Shown here: positions 10,737 through 20,675 of the stretch, piece after piece
Layout: every line of letters begins with the position of its first letter
How positions within the stretch are numbered: the stretch's first letter is position 1
Origin: Larix kaempferi
Lineage: Eukaryota > Streptophyta > Pinopsida > Pinales > Pinaceae
Length of the DNA: 64,000 bases
Assembly: GCA_027924585.1 (NCBI GenBank)
Contig: BSBM01000076.1
Span: forward strand, 3,362,501-3,426,500
Direction: 5' to 3'
The notes under the pieces: generated by a model
The model's input: only the letters and a program-made list of their open reading frames with translations
Databases searched by the model: none
What the model was told of the DNA's origin: nothing
Position numbers and translations under genes: made by a program

Positions 10737-11321
10737 GTCTCACAGCTGCACTAAAAATCAACAACCCTTATTCTGCTCTATGGTCAGCAAGCAATTTTCA
10801 TCATCATCCAAATGAACACAAAGGCCAATAGTTGCAATTCATTGTCAGACTTCATTTCCAGTCAAGTATTGACCTAGTTGCTCATCAAATACTTTTGTTG
10901 GGCCTCAGCTCATTTCTAGGGACGGGATTTCGAATTGGATTCGGATCTTGGTTTTCCACATTGTCAGATTGTTTTGTTTCATGTTATCTTCATTCTCATT
11001 ATCCGATCCTTTCATTGTACCTTTCCTCATGAGTTTTCATGAGTTTGCCAGATCTGATTACTCAGGCCCTCGGGCTAGTTGTACCCCCTATATAAAATTT
11101 AGCCAAAAAATTGCCTAGCCACTAGCAGGAGAGTTCAATTTTTTCTTCAAGATAACAAACTCACTGATTCATTTGCTCATAACTTCTGCTATGAACAAGA
11201 ACTAGGCTCCACAGGCTGTGGGTCTAAAAGACTTAACCCTGTGGATTTCCATACCTGAATCACTAGTGAGAGACTTTGAGTGGGCTTCCAGAGCCCAATC
11301 AAGGATTAAGTATATTTAACA

Positions 11322-13617
11322 ACAATATTGGTGAAAAATGCAGTAACTTGACCTTGAACAGATTCAGAAATATAACAAAAATAAGCACCAAAATTTACAG
11401 AAAACCAATCAGAGTGAACAGTCCACAATTGCATGATGAACACAAGAAGTAGCAGTAACCTTTAATCCAAAGATTTATCATTAAAGTTTTGATTTGATAT
11501 GATACAATCTAATGCCTTTTTATAGTTTCATATCCAATAACTTGAGCCCAAGTCAAAACACTTGATCAAAAAGCTAAGCAGATCCGATTCTTGACTTGAG
11601 GCATAATTTAAGGTTAATAGAAAGAATCTTATTCAATATTTAGTCCCAGAGACCTCTAAGGTTGTGTCTTTGGCTGAGATGAGTTGTTAAAATTTTCCTC
11701 TGATTCTATCTCTCCTATCTTCTGATTTGAGTTCACATTTGCTTTTCCTTTCTCACCTTGACTGTTGGTTGTTCTTTGCTTGTAACCGTTGAGCATTGAT
11801 GTATTATGTCCATAGCTTGCACCGGTTATGGCTCTCCACTGTCATCTTGCTTATCTGAAATCTAATGATCATTATCATTTTTGGAGGTTCCCCCACTCTT
11901 TGATTACCATTCCTTCATGAGGTGTAGTCTGCATTAATAATGCTTTCTAATTGTTCATATGTTCCTGCACTAGATTCAGAGATTCAAACTAGTTTTTTCT
12001 TGTGATTGTCCTTGCTTTTTTCTTACTCTAACATTTTTGTATAACTTTTTATTTTGACTTGAGTTGCTGTACCGAATGTTCCTTCCTTTGAGCTTCTTCC
12101 ATAATCTATCATAGGATTGGGCAATCACTTTGTAGATGACCATATTTGTGGCATACTTAGCATTTAAACTTAAAGGGTATGCTTTCATAATCTAGTTGTT
12201 GCTTCCACGCATATTCTTCGCATTGCAGGATTATTGATTTCGGTAAGGGTTTAGATAAAATTTAAATCCAAGTACAGAAACATGAATAAGTGATGAGATT
12301 TTTCCGTGGTTTCCTGTGAAGTTTTTGAATATTTTCCTATTAGATTTGTTACACTTCGAACAAAAAAAGTATTCAAGAATTCTAAGGGTGAGCAAACTCT
12401 TACCCAAATTGGCACCTCAAAAGAATTTTTTAAGCTAGGGATCAAAACCCACACCCCATTGTCACATATAGAGCTCCACTGTGTTCAGGAAATATGGCCC
12501 TCCCTCAAAAATTCTCTGACCTCTTTGAATGAGAAGAATGAAGAATACTTTTGCACATAGATTAATAGGACTTTACAAGTCACCACCACCCACCAGCAAA
12601 GAAGTCTGAACACCAGAGGTCCAGAAAACGGCATATCAAAACTCTCTTGCTGAGGAAGTTTACTCTCTTTAAATTTGTCAGTAATCTCCACATGTAGTGA
12701 ATCCTCTATTTTTCTCAGGCATCCTCCCACTGTTGTAGGAAGGAATTGTTCTTTCTTTAAGCCTTTGACTTTGTTTGTTTGCTTGGGCAAATCCTCTCCT
12801 CATGGTTCACTGTGCATTGATCCACCCACAATTGCACCTCTGCCCAACAAAGCACCTCTAAAGAAGGGAGGGTTGGGTTCCCTTCCTCACATTCTCATCT
12901 GGACAAGAAATGCAGCAGGAGGTAAGGATAAAAAAGGGTTAATCCAAGAAGTAAATAACCAAAAGAAACACTGCAAATATCCCTCAGATCTCTCCTTTGC
13001 AAGTGCAAATCTGATCTTAGGCACAAAATGCTGAAAAAGGGATCTGCAGACATCAATGCCAAGGCAAGCAGAAAGTGAAGACACGAGCAATCAACACCAA
13101 GGAGATTAAGAGAAAATTGGAAAATTTGCACAGCATGCAAGTCATAGAATGAGATTACCTATTTCTTCTTACAGTATACCGAGGTCACGGGTGGTCCCAC
13201 TAGGGTTAACACCACTCAGTGCTGTTCGATTCCATTGTTCTTCCTACCATCAAACTTGAAGTTTCAGCCAGAAAGTAAGTTGGTGCCAATCAGCTGAGAG
13301 AAAATTCCCGTACATTCTTTGGCGTTAACCTTCCTCTGAATTCAAATTGACCAAGAACCAGGATCCAAGTTCAGCACGAAGTAATTCTCCATCATTTTTT
13401 TTAATTTAAAAAATGATGCATATAAAACATGTGGCTTTGTATCATTTCCAGTTAGTTTGGAATACAGCCAAAGCACTGCAATGCTTAATCTTCGCGAGGC
13501 ACACCTCATGTTGCAAATAATCAAACACAATCCCACTAGGTATCCTGTAATGTTATAAGATATGGTTGACAATTTCCAGCCTATAAAAGCTTTCCAAAAT
13601 ATGATTCACTTAATTTA
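11322..13617. other. intergenic, no gene recognised
   Basis: AT-rich. A minus-strand CTATAAAAAGG at 11515-11525 in LTR-like sequence suggests an old LTR fragment, without visible ends. A 119-codon plus frame at 12675-13034 has no recognisable domain and overlaps open minus frames, so it is not called. The part nearest 13617 may hold the PPR gene's 3' flank. Confidence 0.4.
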
Positions 13618-14365
13618 GGCCAATGCATATGACCACTTGCATTACCAATTTTTATGCCCTGGATTCCAGAACCCTCTCTTATTAGAGGAGAATATTGCAA
13701 AATGAACTTATGAAGGCAAAAGCAACACTCATACCCAGGCTGCACTCTCAATGCAAAAGCGTTAAGAAGCTGTAGCCGTATAGTTTGTTTTGTTCAGCAT
13801 CACCAGTAATCCCCACAAGAACACAATCCATCTCTAAAATGATGGAAACGATTTGCATCTCTCATAATTATTTCTCACTTTACTATGTTGGAGATGAATT
13901 TAGTGGCATTGTGGCAATCACCACATACACGAAGGTTTTTTGTGATCTTGATAGGAGTTCCAGGGCTTGTATTAATAAGCCCGAAAACAATGGCCAATGC
14001 ATATGACCACTTGCATTACCAATTTTTATGCCCTGGATTCCAGAACCCTCTCTTATTAGAGGAGAATATTGTAAAATGAACTTATGAAGGCAAAAGCAAC
14101 ACTCATACCCAGGCTGCACTCTCAATGCAAAAGCGTTAAGAAGCTGTAGCCATATAGTTTGTTTTGTTCAGCATCACCAGTAATCCCCACAAGAACACAA
14201 TCCATCTCTAAAATGATGGAAACGATTTGCATCTCTCATAATTATTTCTCGCTTTACTATGTTGGAGATGAATTTAGTGGCATTGTGGCAGTCACCACAT
14301 ACACGAAGGTTTTTTGTGATCTTGATAGGAGTTCCAGGGCTTGTATTAATAAGCCCGAAAACAAT
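13618..14365. repeat. 374-bp tandem duplication at the 3' end of the PPR gene
   Basis: 13618-13991 and 13992-14365 are direct repeats with only about four differences by eye. The three boundaries share the word ggcca (13618, 13992, 14366), pointing to duplication through microhomology. Each unit contains the last 63 codons of the PPR gene plus about 180 bp of downstream sequence. Confidence 0.93.
13800..13991 (-). pseudogene. duplicated C-terminal tail of the DYW domain
   Basis: A second copy of the coding tail of the PPR gene, from the CxxCH region to the terminal DYW and its stop. It lies downstream of the real stop codon and has no start or upstream domains of its own. It could serve as extra 3' UTR or be inert. 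The reading frame is still open and almost identical to the functional tail, so the duplication is recent. Confidence 0.85.
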
Positions 14366-16351
14366 GGCCAGTTTCTCACTGTGACTAGAGAGCATATGTT
14401 CCTTCATCTCCTCCTCGACATCGTGCAGTGCAAAGTTTGTGTCGGGCACATACCCTGCAACCTCCATCTGCTTGGCCAAAGTTTCCCATGTTGCATAAAT
14501 TTCATTTGATTGAGGATGTGATCTGTCTCCCACAACAAATTTGTGAACCGTCTTATTTAACTCAATAGAGCTGCATCCTGGTGTCTTTTTCAGCCGTCTG
14601 TCCTTGATCATTGCTCTCATCTTTACTACTCCATCCCACCTGCCCGCTGCAGCATACATGTTTGATAATAGCACAAAACGTCCAGAGTTCATAGGATCTA
14701 AATCAAAAAGGCGTTCTGCTACACGTTCTCCTAGCTCAATATTGCCATGGATTCTACAGGCACCAAGTAAAGCTCCCCATACACCAATAGAAGGTTCCAA
14801 TGGCATCTTTTCAATAAAATCTTGTGCTTCGTCCAGATGTCCTGCACGACCAAGAAGATCAACCATGCAGGTATAGTGCTCTGCCCTAGGAGTAATGCAA
14901 TAATCTCGAATCATGCTATTAAAATATTGCCAACCCTGATTTACAAGGCCAGAATGACTGCACGCAGACAACAAACTCACAAAAGTTATATGGTCTGGCT
15001 TTACACCTGTCTGCTGCATCTCACAAAACAGCTTAATAGCATCCTTGCCTCGGCCATGTATACCATAACCATCAATCATTACACTCCATGGGATCACATT
15101 TCTTTCAGACATATTGTCAAACACTTGGTGAGCAATTTCTAGACTTCCACATTTAGCATACATATCTATGAGAGCAGTAGCCACAAAAGAATCTACCTTC
15201 AATTCACTTCTAATAATCCGACCATGGATTGCTCTACCTTGTTGCAGAGCCGCTAAATGAGCGCATGCCCTGAGTACACTTGACATGGTGATCAAGTCAG
15301 GCATAAATCCTTCCAACAGCATCTCACTGAAGAACGTCAAAGCCTCATGGGTATAATCTCCACTCTGGGCATAACCTGTAATCATGGCACTCCACAAGAC
15401 CAAATCTCTTTTAGGCATTTTGTCAAACAATTGGCGTGCAATCTCCATACTCTTGCGTTTTGCATACATGTCAACAAGCGCAGTTCCCACAACCATATCC
15501 AGCTCAAATCCACCATCAATTATGTCCTGTTGGATCTGTTTCGCTTGTTGGATACCCTCCGCTAAATCAGCACAGGCTGGAAGAACACTGAGGAAGGTAT
15601 TCCTGTTGGGTTTCACGTATTCCATTTTCATTTGGTAGAATACCTCCAAGGCCTCTTCGGCATGCCCATTGCCAACATATGCGGCGATCATTGCATTCCA
15701 TGAGATCACATTTCTTTCAGACATTTTCTCAAAGACTTGGAATGCATCCTGGATCTGCCCACACTTGGCATACATGGATATTAGCGAATTTCCCACACAA
15801 ACATCTGACTCGTACCCACTTCTCTCTATATCATCATAAATTTCCTTTCCCTTTTGTATAGCTAATAGAGAAGCACAGGCTTTGAGTACAATGGGGAAAG
15901 TATACTTGTTGGGTTTTACAAGTGCTTTCCGCATTTGGTAATAAAGATTAAGGGATTCTTCGTAGAAACCGTGGGTAGCATATCCTTTAATCATCGCATT
16001 CCACAACATTACATCTCGTTTATTTGTTGTTTTGTCAAATAGTTGGTGTGCATTGTCCATTGAAATGCTGTGCTTGGCATACATATCTACAAGTTTGGTT
16101 TCCAATAAAAGGGAATGGTGTCGATAAAGTCCAGTAATGAAGATCTGGGCATGGACCTGCTTCACTGATTTGAGGTTGCTGCATTTTTGCAGAAGAAAAG
16201 CATATGTATCGGGTTTGGGTTGGACGGAAATACTATCTGCTCCTGCTGACTGGATCAATGCACACTGTTCTCCTTCTTCTCGTATGGATTTAACAGCAAC
16301 AACTCCTCCATTCGGGAACCTCAGAACCCTATGTCGCGTTACTGCCTTCAT
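14174..16351 (-). CDS. DYW-type pentatricopeptide repeat protein
   Basis: 725 codons without introns, starting at ATG 16351 and ending in the canonical Asp-Tyr-Trp. From about residue 47 to 560 it is a run of PPR motifs of the PLS type, with recurring signatures such as NALISMYAKCG-like and ERNVISWNAMI blocks. A PG box is at 591-598 (PGCSSIEL), followed by E/E+ motifs and the DYW deaminase domain at about 631-725. Zinc and active-site residues are present: HSE at 657-659, CGDCH at 685-689, then the CSCGDYW end. Family knowledge: such proteins bind one organelle transcript site and convert C to U. The N-terminus is basic and may target mitochondria or plastids. The target site is unknown. All key residues are intact, so it is likely functional. 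Confidence 0.95.
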   Translation of the reverse strand: MKAVTRHRVLRFPNGGVVAVKSIREEGEQCALIQSAGADSISVQPKPDTYAFLLQKCSNLKSVKQVHAQIFITGLYRHHSLLLETKLVDMYAKHSISMDNAHQLFDKTTNKRDVMLWNAMIKGYATHGFYEESLNLYYQMRKALVKPNKYTFPIVLKACASLLAIQKGKEIYDDIERSGYESDVCVGNSLISMYAKCGQIQDAFQVFEKMSERNVISWNAMIAAYVGNGHAEEALEVFYQMKMEYVKPNRNTFLSVLPACADLAEGIQQAKQIQQDIIDGGFELDMVVGTALVDMYAKRKSMEIARQLFDKMPKRDLVLWSAMITGYAQSGDYTHEALTFFSEMLLEGFMPDLITMSSVLRACAHLAALQQGRAIHGRIIRSELKVDSFVATALIDMYAKCGSLEIAHQVFDNMSERNVIPWSVMIDGYGIHGRGKDAIKLFCEMQQTGVKPDHITFVSLLSACSHSGLVNQGWQYFNSMIRDYCITPRAEHYTCMVDLLGRAGHLDEAQDFIEKMPLEPSIGVWGALLGACRIHGNIELGERVAERLFDLDPMNSGRFVLLSNMYAAAGRWDGVVKMRAMIKDRRLKKTPGCSSIELNKTVHKFVVGDRSHPQSNEIYATWETLAKQMEVAGYVPDTNFALHDVEEEMKEHMLSSHSEKLAIVFGLINTSPGTPIKITKNLRVCGDCHNATKFISNIVKREIIMRDANRFHHFRDGLCSCGDYW

Positions 16352-16354
16352 TTG

Positions 16355-16369
16355 CTAAAACTTGTCCAT
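16355..16369 (-). other. five-codon upstream ORF before the PPR start
   Basis: The minus strand reads ATGGACAAGTTTTAG, ending three bases before the PPR ATG. If the transcript starts upstream of it, this uORF could lower translation of the main frame. The transcript start is not known. Confidence 0.4.
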
Positions 16370-16379
16370 GGATCATTTC

Positions 16380-16393
16380 AAAATATATAAATA
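16380..16393 (-). promoter_or_regulatory. TATA-like tract upstream of PPR gene
   Basis: The minus strand reads TTATTTATATATTT about 30-45 bp before the ATG. This is close for a TATA box of this gene, so the leader would be very short; it may simply be AT-rich sequence. Confidence 0.25.
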
Positions 16394-17129
16394 ATTCCAA
16401 AATTCTATATAGTCGCATAGCCTTGACGTTCCACAACTGGAGCAACCATTGCAAACTAAGTGGTGTAAGTTTGTGATCTTGTAGAATCGTTCTCGGTGAA
16501 GATTGATAGCTAGCTTAGCTAGTGGTTTTCTTGTTGATAACCATGGTGCTTGCTTATAATTATTTTGCTAGTCCCCCTTGAATGTGATTTAAATATGTTA
16601 TTGAAGTAAACTTGAAGAAGATTATGGCTTTAAAGAGGGCCTTATCGAATTAGGACTTGTGGATGGGAAAAGTCTAAAAATTTGACGATTTTGCTTGTCC
16701 AGTGTGTTTTTTATCGGAATTCGATGATTTTCTTTTAATAAATATGAATTTTGTGTTGTTCAAATCATGCTTCTGAATGCATAAACGGATTTAGCGCCCT
16801 CAAATACCCCAAAGGCACTCAGATTATGCAAGTTTAAACATTGTTCTCTGAGATTTTGAAATTTGTACTTGATTTCATCAAAATCGTGCCGAAAAATGTT
16901 GTCGAGAAGGGTGAAATTGTCGAATGTTTAGGCTATGCATTTGTGGATGCTAGTAGTGCTAAGGTATGATGAAGCCATTAACAACCCATCAGAATTTCCA
17001 TCACTCCTTGTTGAGAATGGCCCTAGGTGACCTTCCTCCACTAATAACATTCTTGCTAAGAGATGGCCCTAGGTGGCTTTTCCTACTTGACAGAAGGTAA
17101 GAGGAGATCTTAATATGGCTACCTTTCAA
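16394..17129. other. PPR upstream region, no gene
   Basis: AT-rich non-coding sequence. Two similar stretches, gaatggccctaggtgacctt near 17016 and gatggccctaggtggctttt near 17061, form a short direct repeat. The LTR element at 17130 inserted at its right edge. Confidence 0.45.
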
Positions 17130-19154
17130 TGTAATGTCCTTTGTTAGGAATTTTATTAAAATGGCAATTTTCCACTTTTTTTCCCTAGTTCGACCTTTGA
17201 CTAGTTTTGATCTCTAGGTCCCAAATTTGCCCAAATGATTTCAAATCTTCTGAGAAGGTATATGAATGAGATTAGAACATAAATATGTGTTTTAAGGATG
17301 CCTTTGGACCTTTAAAATACTTCTGCAAATACTCTTTCAATTTTGGCCAATGTAGGGAACTTTACTAGTAATTTGCCTTTGACTAGTATTGGTCTCTATG
17401 TCTCGAATTGACTCCAAATGCCTTCAAATCTTCAAGGAAGGTGTATGAATGATATTAGGACTTGAATATGATGTTCAGGGATGATATATGGCCACCAAAA
17501 TACCTCTGCAAACTTTCTTAAGATTCTGGACCAAGTATGCAATTTTACTAGTAATTTGGGGTTCAAATCCCCCTAGGGTAAGTACTGAAAATGGCTTCCC
17601 AAATGCCTCCAAAGCCACTCAATTTATGAACAGAGGTAGGGAATGTATTAAGGATGTTATTAAGGTCTCATGTGCACCATTAATTGATTATTATATCTGT
17701 TCCAACCCTCTCCCATTCAACTGCAAAAATCACCAATTCGACCCTTGGGGAAATGGCACTATTTCTTCTCCCAGTGCAATTAAACTAAGTAAAAATACTT
17801 CAAATGCTCAAGTACAGTACATGAAACTTGTAAAATACATCCATGGCAGTCCATTAATCACAAATGCATCATAGAATCATCCATTCATTCGAAATCATCA
17901 TCAATACATTGGTTCACAACAAGGTAGTGGGGAAATGGCATTGTTCTTCCATTAAAAATGAGATTTATACATTTCTACTTGGAATTTCGACCTGAAAATT
18001 TTTGGAGATGAAGAACAGAGTATTTACTTCATATTACAAAAGAAATGGGGCATTATAAGCTCCCCCAAAGAGTACAATAGCTCACCAAAAACGCCCTCCC
18101 TCAAGGATCAAGAATATGCCATCAAAACCGGAAATGGTTGAAGGAGTGAGCTGCAATAGAAGAAACCATGAGCTGCCCTGTAGCTTACACCTACAAATAA
18201 AGACTCCATTAAAGCTCCAAATGAAAGGTCTGAATGGCCTTTCCAATTACCAACTTGGATGGGAATCTTTCACCCTCGAAATTGGCTAAGGCAAGAAACT
18301 AGTCATCCACTAGCTCTCCCTCTTCACAAATGCAATTGCAAATTCTACAAATGATCAAAATCTGGTTTCCTTCTTTGTTATTGACATTTATAAAGTTCTA
18401 ATGTCCTCCATGGGTCGAATTCCTTCCAAGAGACTCATGCCAACTCAAGTTGGGAAGAGATTCCAAAGAATGCCACTTGTACAACAATTCCTAGTTTCCC
18501 ACTTCCACCAAATCACATGTGGAAGCATCTTAGCTGCCCTAACACCCTTGAGCGCCCTCTTGGAGTCTATTTTTAGCCCTGACATGTCATATATGTCATA
18601 TGTCAGCCTTCAGGTCTGATTTGTGTCATAGGTGTCATAGCATCTTCATCATTGTTGTCATAGAGCTAGGGAATCTAGCCCAAGTGTCTCACTAACTCCA
18701 AATTGCCTCTTCCTCTTCCATGGGAGTTACTCTTCCTCTATATTTAGACCTTGGATGAGTCATGCCATGAATAATACCTTTTGGACTCCCCCAAGTATGT
18801 TACCATTCACCTTGAATTCGAATTGGTGAGAGAATGATGCCAAGTGTAGTGGGGAAATCTAGCCATATGTGGGTCCCACTTCCTCCATGTGTCTTCATGA
18901 CCAAATGCCACTTTCATTTTCACTTGTATATATTTATTTAGATCCTTTATTAAATATTTATGCCACTCTAATGTTCAAACATCATTTATTATCCCCATTA
19001 TTCCAAATCCCAAAGCTTCCACCCCAAACCTAGGAAACTAGTAATTTTCCTCCTTGGCAATTATTTGACCTTTAACATCAATTTTACAAACTCTAATGAA
19101 TATGGCCAATGTGATTAGGCCATTGTGACTCAATTCCAAATTTGGGACATGACA
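17130..19154 (-). repeat. 3' LTR of the non-autonomous element
   Basis: Plus-strand ends tgtaatgtcc...gggacatgaca. Nearly identical to 20676-22701. It contains the palindrome TGACATGTCA near 18582. Short open frames inside (17488-17874 and others) recur in both LTRs and are not recognisable proteins. Confidence 0.95.
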
Positions 19155-19171
19155 AGTCCTCCCTTCCCAAT
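19155..19171 (-). other. polypurine tract
   Basis: The minus strand reads TTGGGAAGGGAGGACT directly before the left LTR, as expected for second-strand priming. Confidence 0.75.
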
Positions 19172-19389
19172 ATTGCTTGTCCTCAAGCAATTTCAAACAT
19201 GGGTGTTGAAGAACCTGTTTCCTGTATAATTCTTTGAAGTTGCCATTGAATTGCCCAACCTTGAGTCTTTGAGTTTCCTTGAAGATTTTAGAGAGGAACC
19301 ACCATGCTTGCTACTGCACTACTCTGATAAAATTCACTTTATTAAGTGGGAAATTCATCTCCCATACTGCTTGTTTCCCAAAAAAAAAT

Positions 19390-20577
19390 TCAAACTAATG
19401 AGACAAAAATTATTCCAGGGTCCCATTGTTTGTATTGCACCCCAACAATTAAAAGTGCTCTCCAACCCATACCATCAGATAAGAGGATTCCTGGATCCCA
19501 TTTTCTTGTATGCATTCTTCCAAACATCATGAGTACAAAATATATATCATCAAAGTACATAACAACATAATGAAAATGTACATCAAGAAGATGCTTCATC
19601 AAAGAATCATGAAGGTGTTTATACCTCCAAGTAAGTCGACCACCATTTGCTAGGTGCATACATTCTTCAAGTGACCAATCAAATCTGCTCCAATGACATA
19701 GGTGAGGATCCCATGTCCGATAGTGCTGCTCCAAAAGAATGTGATATGCATCAAAATATTCAGCCATGCATTCTTTCATCCAAGAAGTGAATGAAGAATC
19801 TCCACTAAAATCTGAACCAAATAATGAGCAGGAAAAACAAGGAGACTTCAAAGGACTCAAAGAAGTCTCATCCATACATCCATGAGGATATGTATCATTA
19901 TAAGGTAAAGCAATATGCTGCTGCAATTCTAAATAATGAGGTGCTCTATTCATGTCATCATCAAAAGGAGAGGTAGGAGTTTCATACCCCTCATGTGGCA
20001 CCACTAGAAAAAAACCTTTCACCCAATTTTCATCCCAAAGTGATGTGGTTGGAAAAGAAGTATGGGGTGAGGAGTTATGAACCAACTTTAATTCTTTACA
20101 ACTCTTACCCATTGAAATATTTAATTCATCTTCTCCATAATTGGTTGGTCCAACTATTGTGAGATCATGTACCTCTTCCAAGGCTTTGCAACTCTCTCCA
20201 TGAGGCAACTCATAATCCCTTTGAACAAGGACAAGTGCTTGTCCTTCTTCTTGTTTTAGTGTAGCATCTTCAAGAACCTGCATATCAACATGTACCTCAT
20301 GTTCCACAATTACATTAGGTTCCTCTTTTGTGGCATAAATTGTTTCATCCTTTTCCTTGAAAAGAGAACCATTGCTCATTATTTTTTCCGAGTTGCTTCC
20401 AATTTCACTAAGCAACAATTTGAACTCTTGAAAGTATTGCCTCCACTTGTCTTCAAAGGAAGGTTCCAATAATTTTCTAAACTCCTCATTCTCCTTTGAG
20501 GTTCCTTTCTCATCCTTACTCATGGTGACCAATGAATGCACTTCTTCTCCTATTTCTTCCCTTTCACCAAAGTACAT
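19390..20577 (-). CDS. unfamiliar ORF of the non-autonomous LTR element
   Basis: 395 codons from Met 20577. The likely start is Met 20523 (377 residues), because its first residues (MSKDEKGTS) align with the first residues of the related gag at 39408 (MARDEKETS). Resemblance lasts about 60 residues (EEF.KL..P.FED pattern). After that I recognise no gag core, zinc knuckle, protease or polymerase. The middle is acidic with long stretches rich in Glu, Asp, Ser and Pro. The last 130 residues are rich in Trp, His, Tyr and Met, with repeated WDPG/WDPH words. The frame is fully open in an element with about 1% LTR difference, so it may be maintained. Role unknown; possibly a particle or RNA-binding protein. 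Confidence 0.7.
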   Translation of the reverse strand: MYFGEREEIGEEVHSLVTMSKDEKGTSKENEEFRKLLEPSFEDKWRQYFQEFKLLLSEIGSNSEKIMSNGSLFKEKDETIYATKEEPNVIVEHEVHVDMQVLEDATLKQEEGQALVLVQRDYELPHGESCKALEEVHDLTIVGPTNYGEDELNISMGKSCKELKLVHNSSPHTSFPTTSLWDENWVKGFFLVVPHEGYETPTSPFDDDMNRAPHYLELQQHIALPYNDTYPHGCMDETSLSPLKSPCFSCSLFGSDFSGDSSFTSWMKECMAEYFDAYHILLEQHYRTWDPHLCHWSRFDWSLEECMHLANGGRLTWRYKHLHDSLMKHLLDVHFHYVVMYFDDIYFVLMMFGRMHTRKWDPGILLSDGMGWRALLIVGVQYKQWDPGIIFVSLV

Positions 20578-20662
20578 CCAGTTTCAGTTTCTAAGGGTGG
20601 TGGCTTATTTCTTTGACTACTGTTCTTCATTAATGTTCTACCACATCAGGTGCCAAGACCAT

Positions 20663-20674
20663 GCTCTGATACCA
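20663..20674 (-). other. primer binding site
   Basis: The minus strand reads TGGTATCAGAGC one base from the LTR start at 20676. Complementary to initiator tRNA-Met. Confidence 0.92.
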
Positions 20675-20675
20675 C

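Larger units (their letters stand above)
8177..11321 (-). repeat. candidate long LTR (about 3.1 kb)
   Basis: Proposed from TGTT at 8177 next to the primer-like site, AACA at 11318-11321 (or 11324), and a minus-strand TATA box at 9611-9620 placed as in an LTR. Left of the TATA box lies a 46-bp tandem repeat; right of it, in the region that would be U3, lies the hairpin string. No second copy exists in the window to confirm the ends, so the boundaries are tentative. No gene is seen in it; open minus frames at 8915-9598 come from the tandem repeat. Confidence 0.4.

Noticed and set aside
10586-10831. 81-codon plus frame in the hairpin string
   Set aside because: The sequence is explained by inverted repeats; the frame has no family resemblance.
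12675-13034. 119-codon plus-strand frame
   Set aside because: No recognisable domain, overlapped by open minus frames, and no start or promoter context.
17488-17874. 128-codon plus frame inside the LTR
   Set aside because: A near-identical frame recurs in the other LTR (21137-21502) because the LTRs are copies; no protein family seen.
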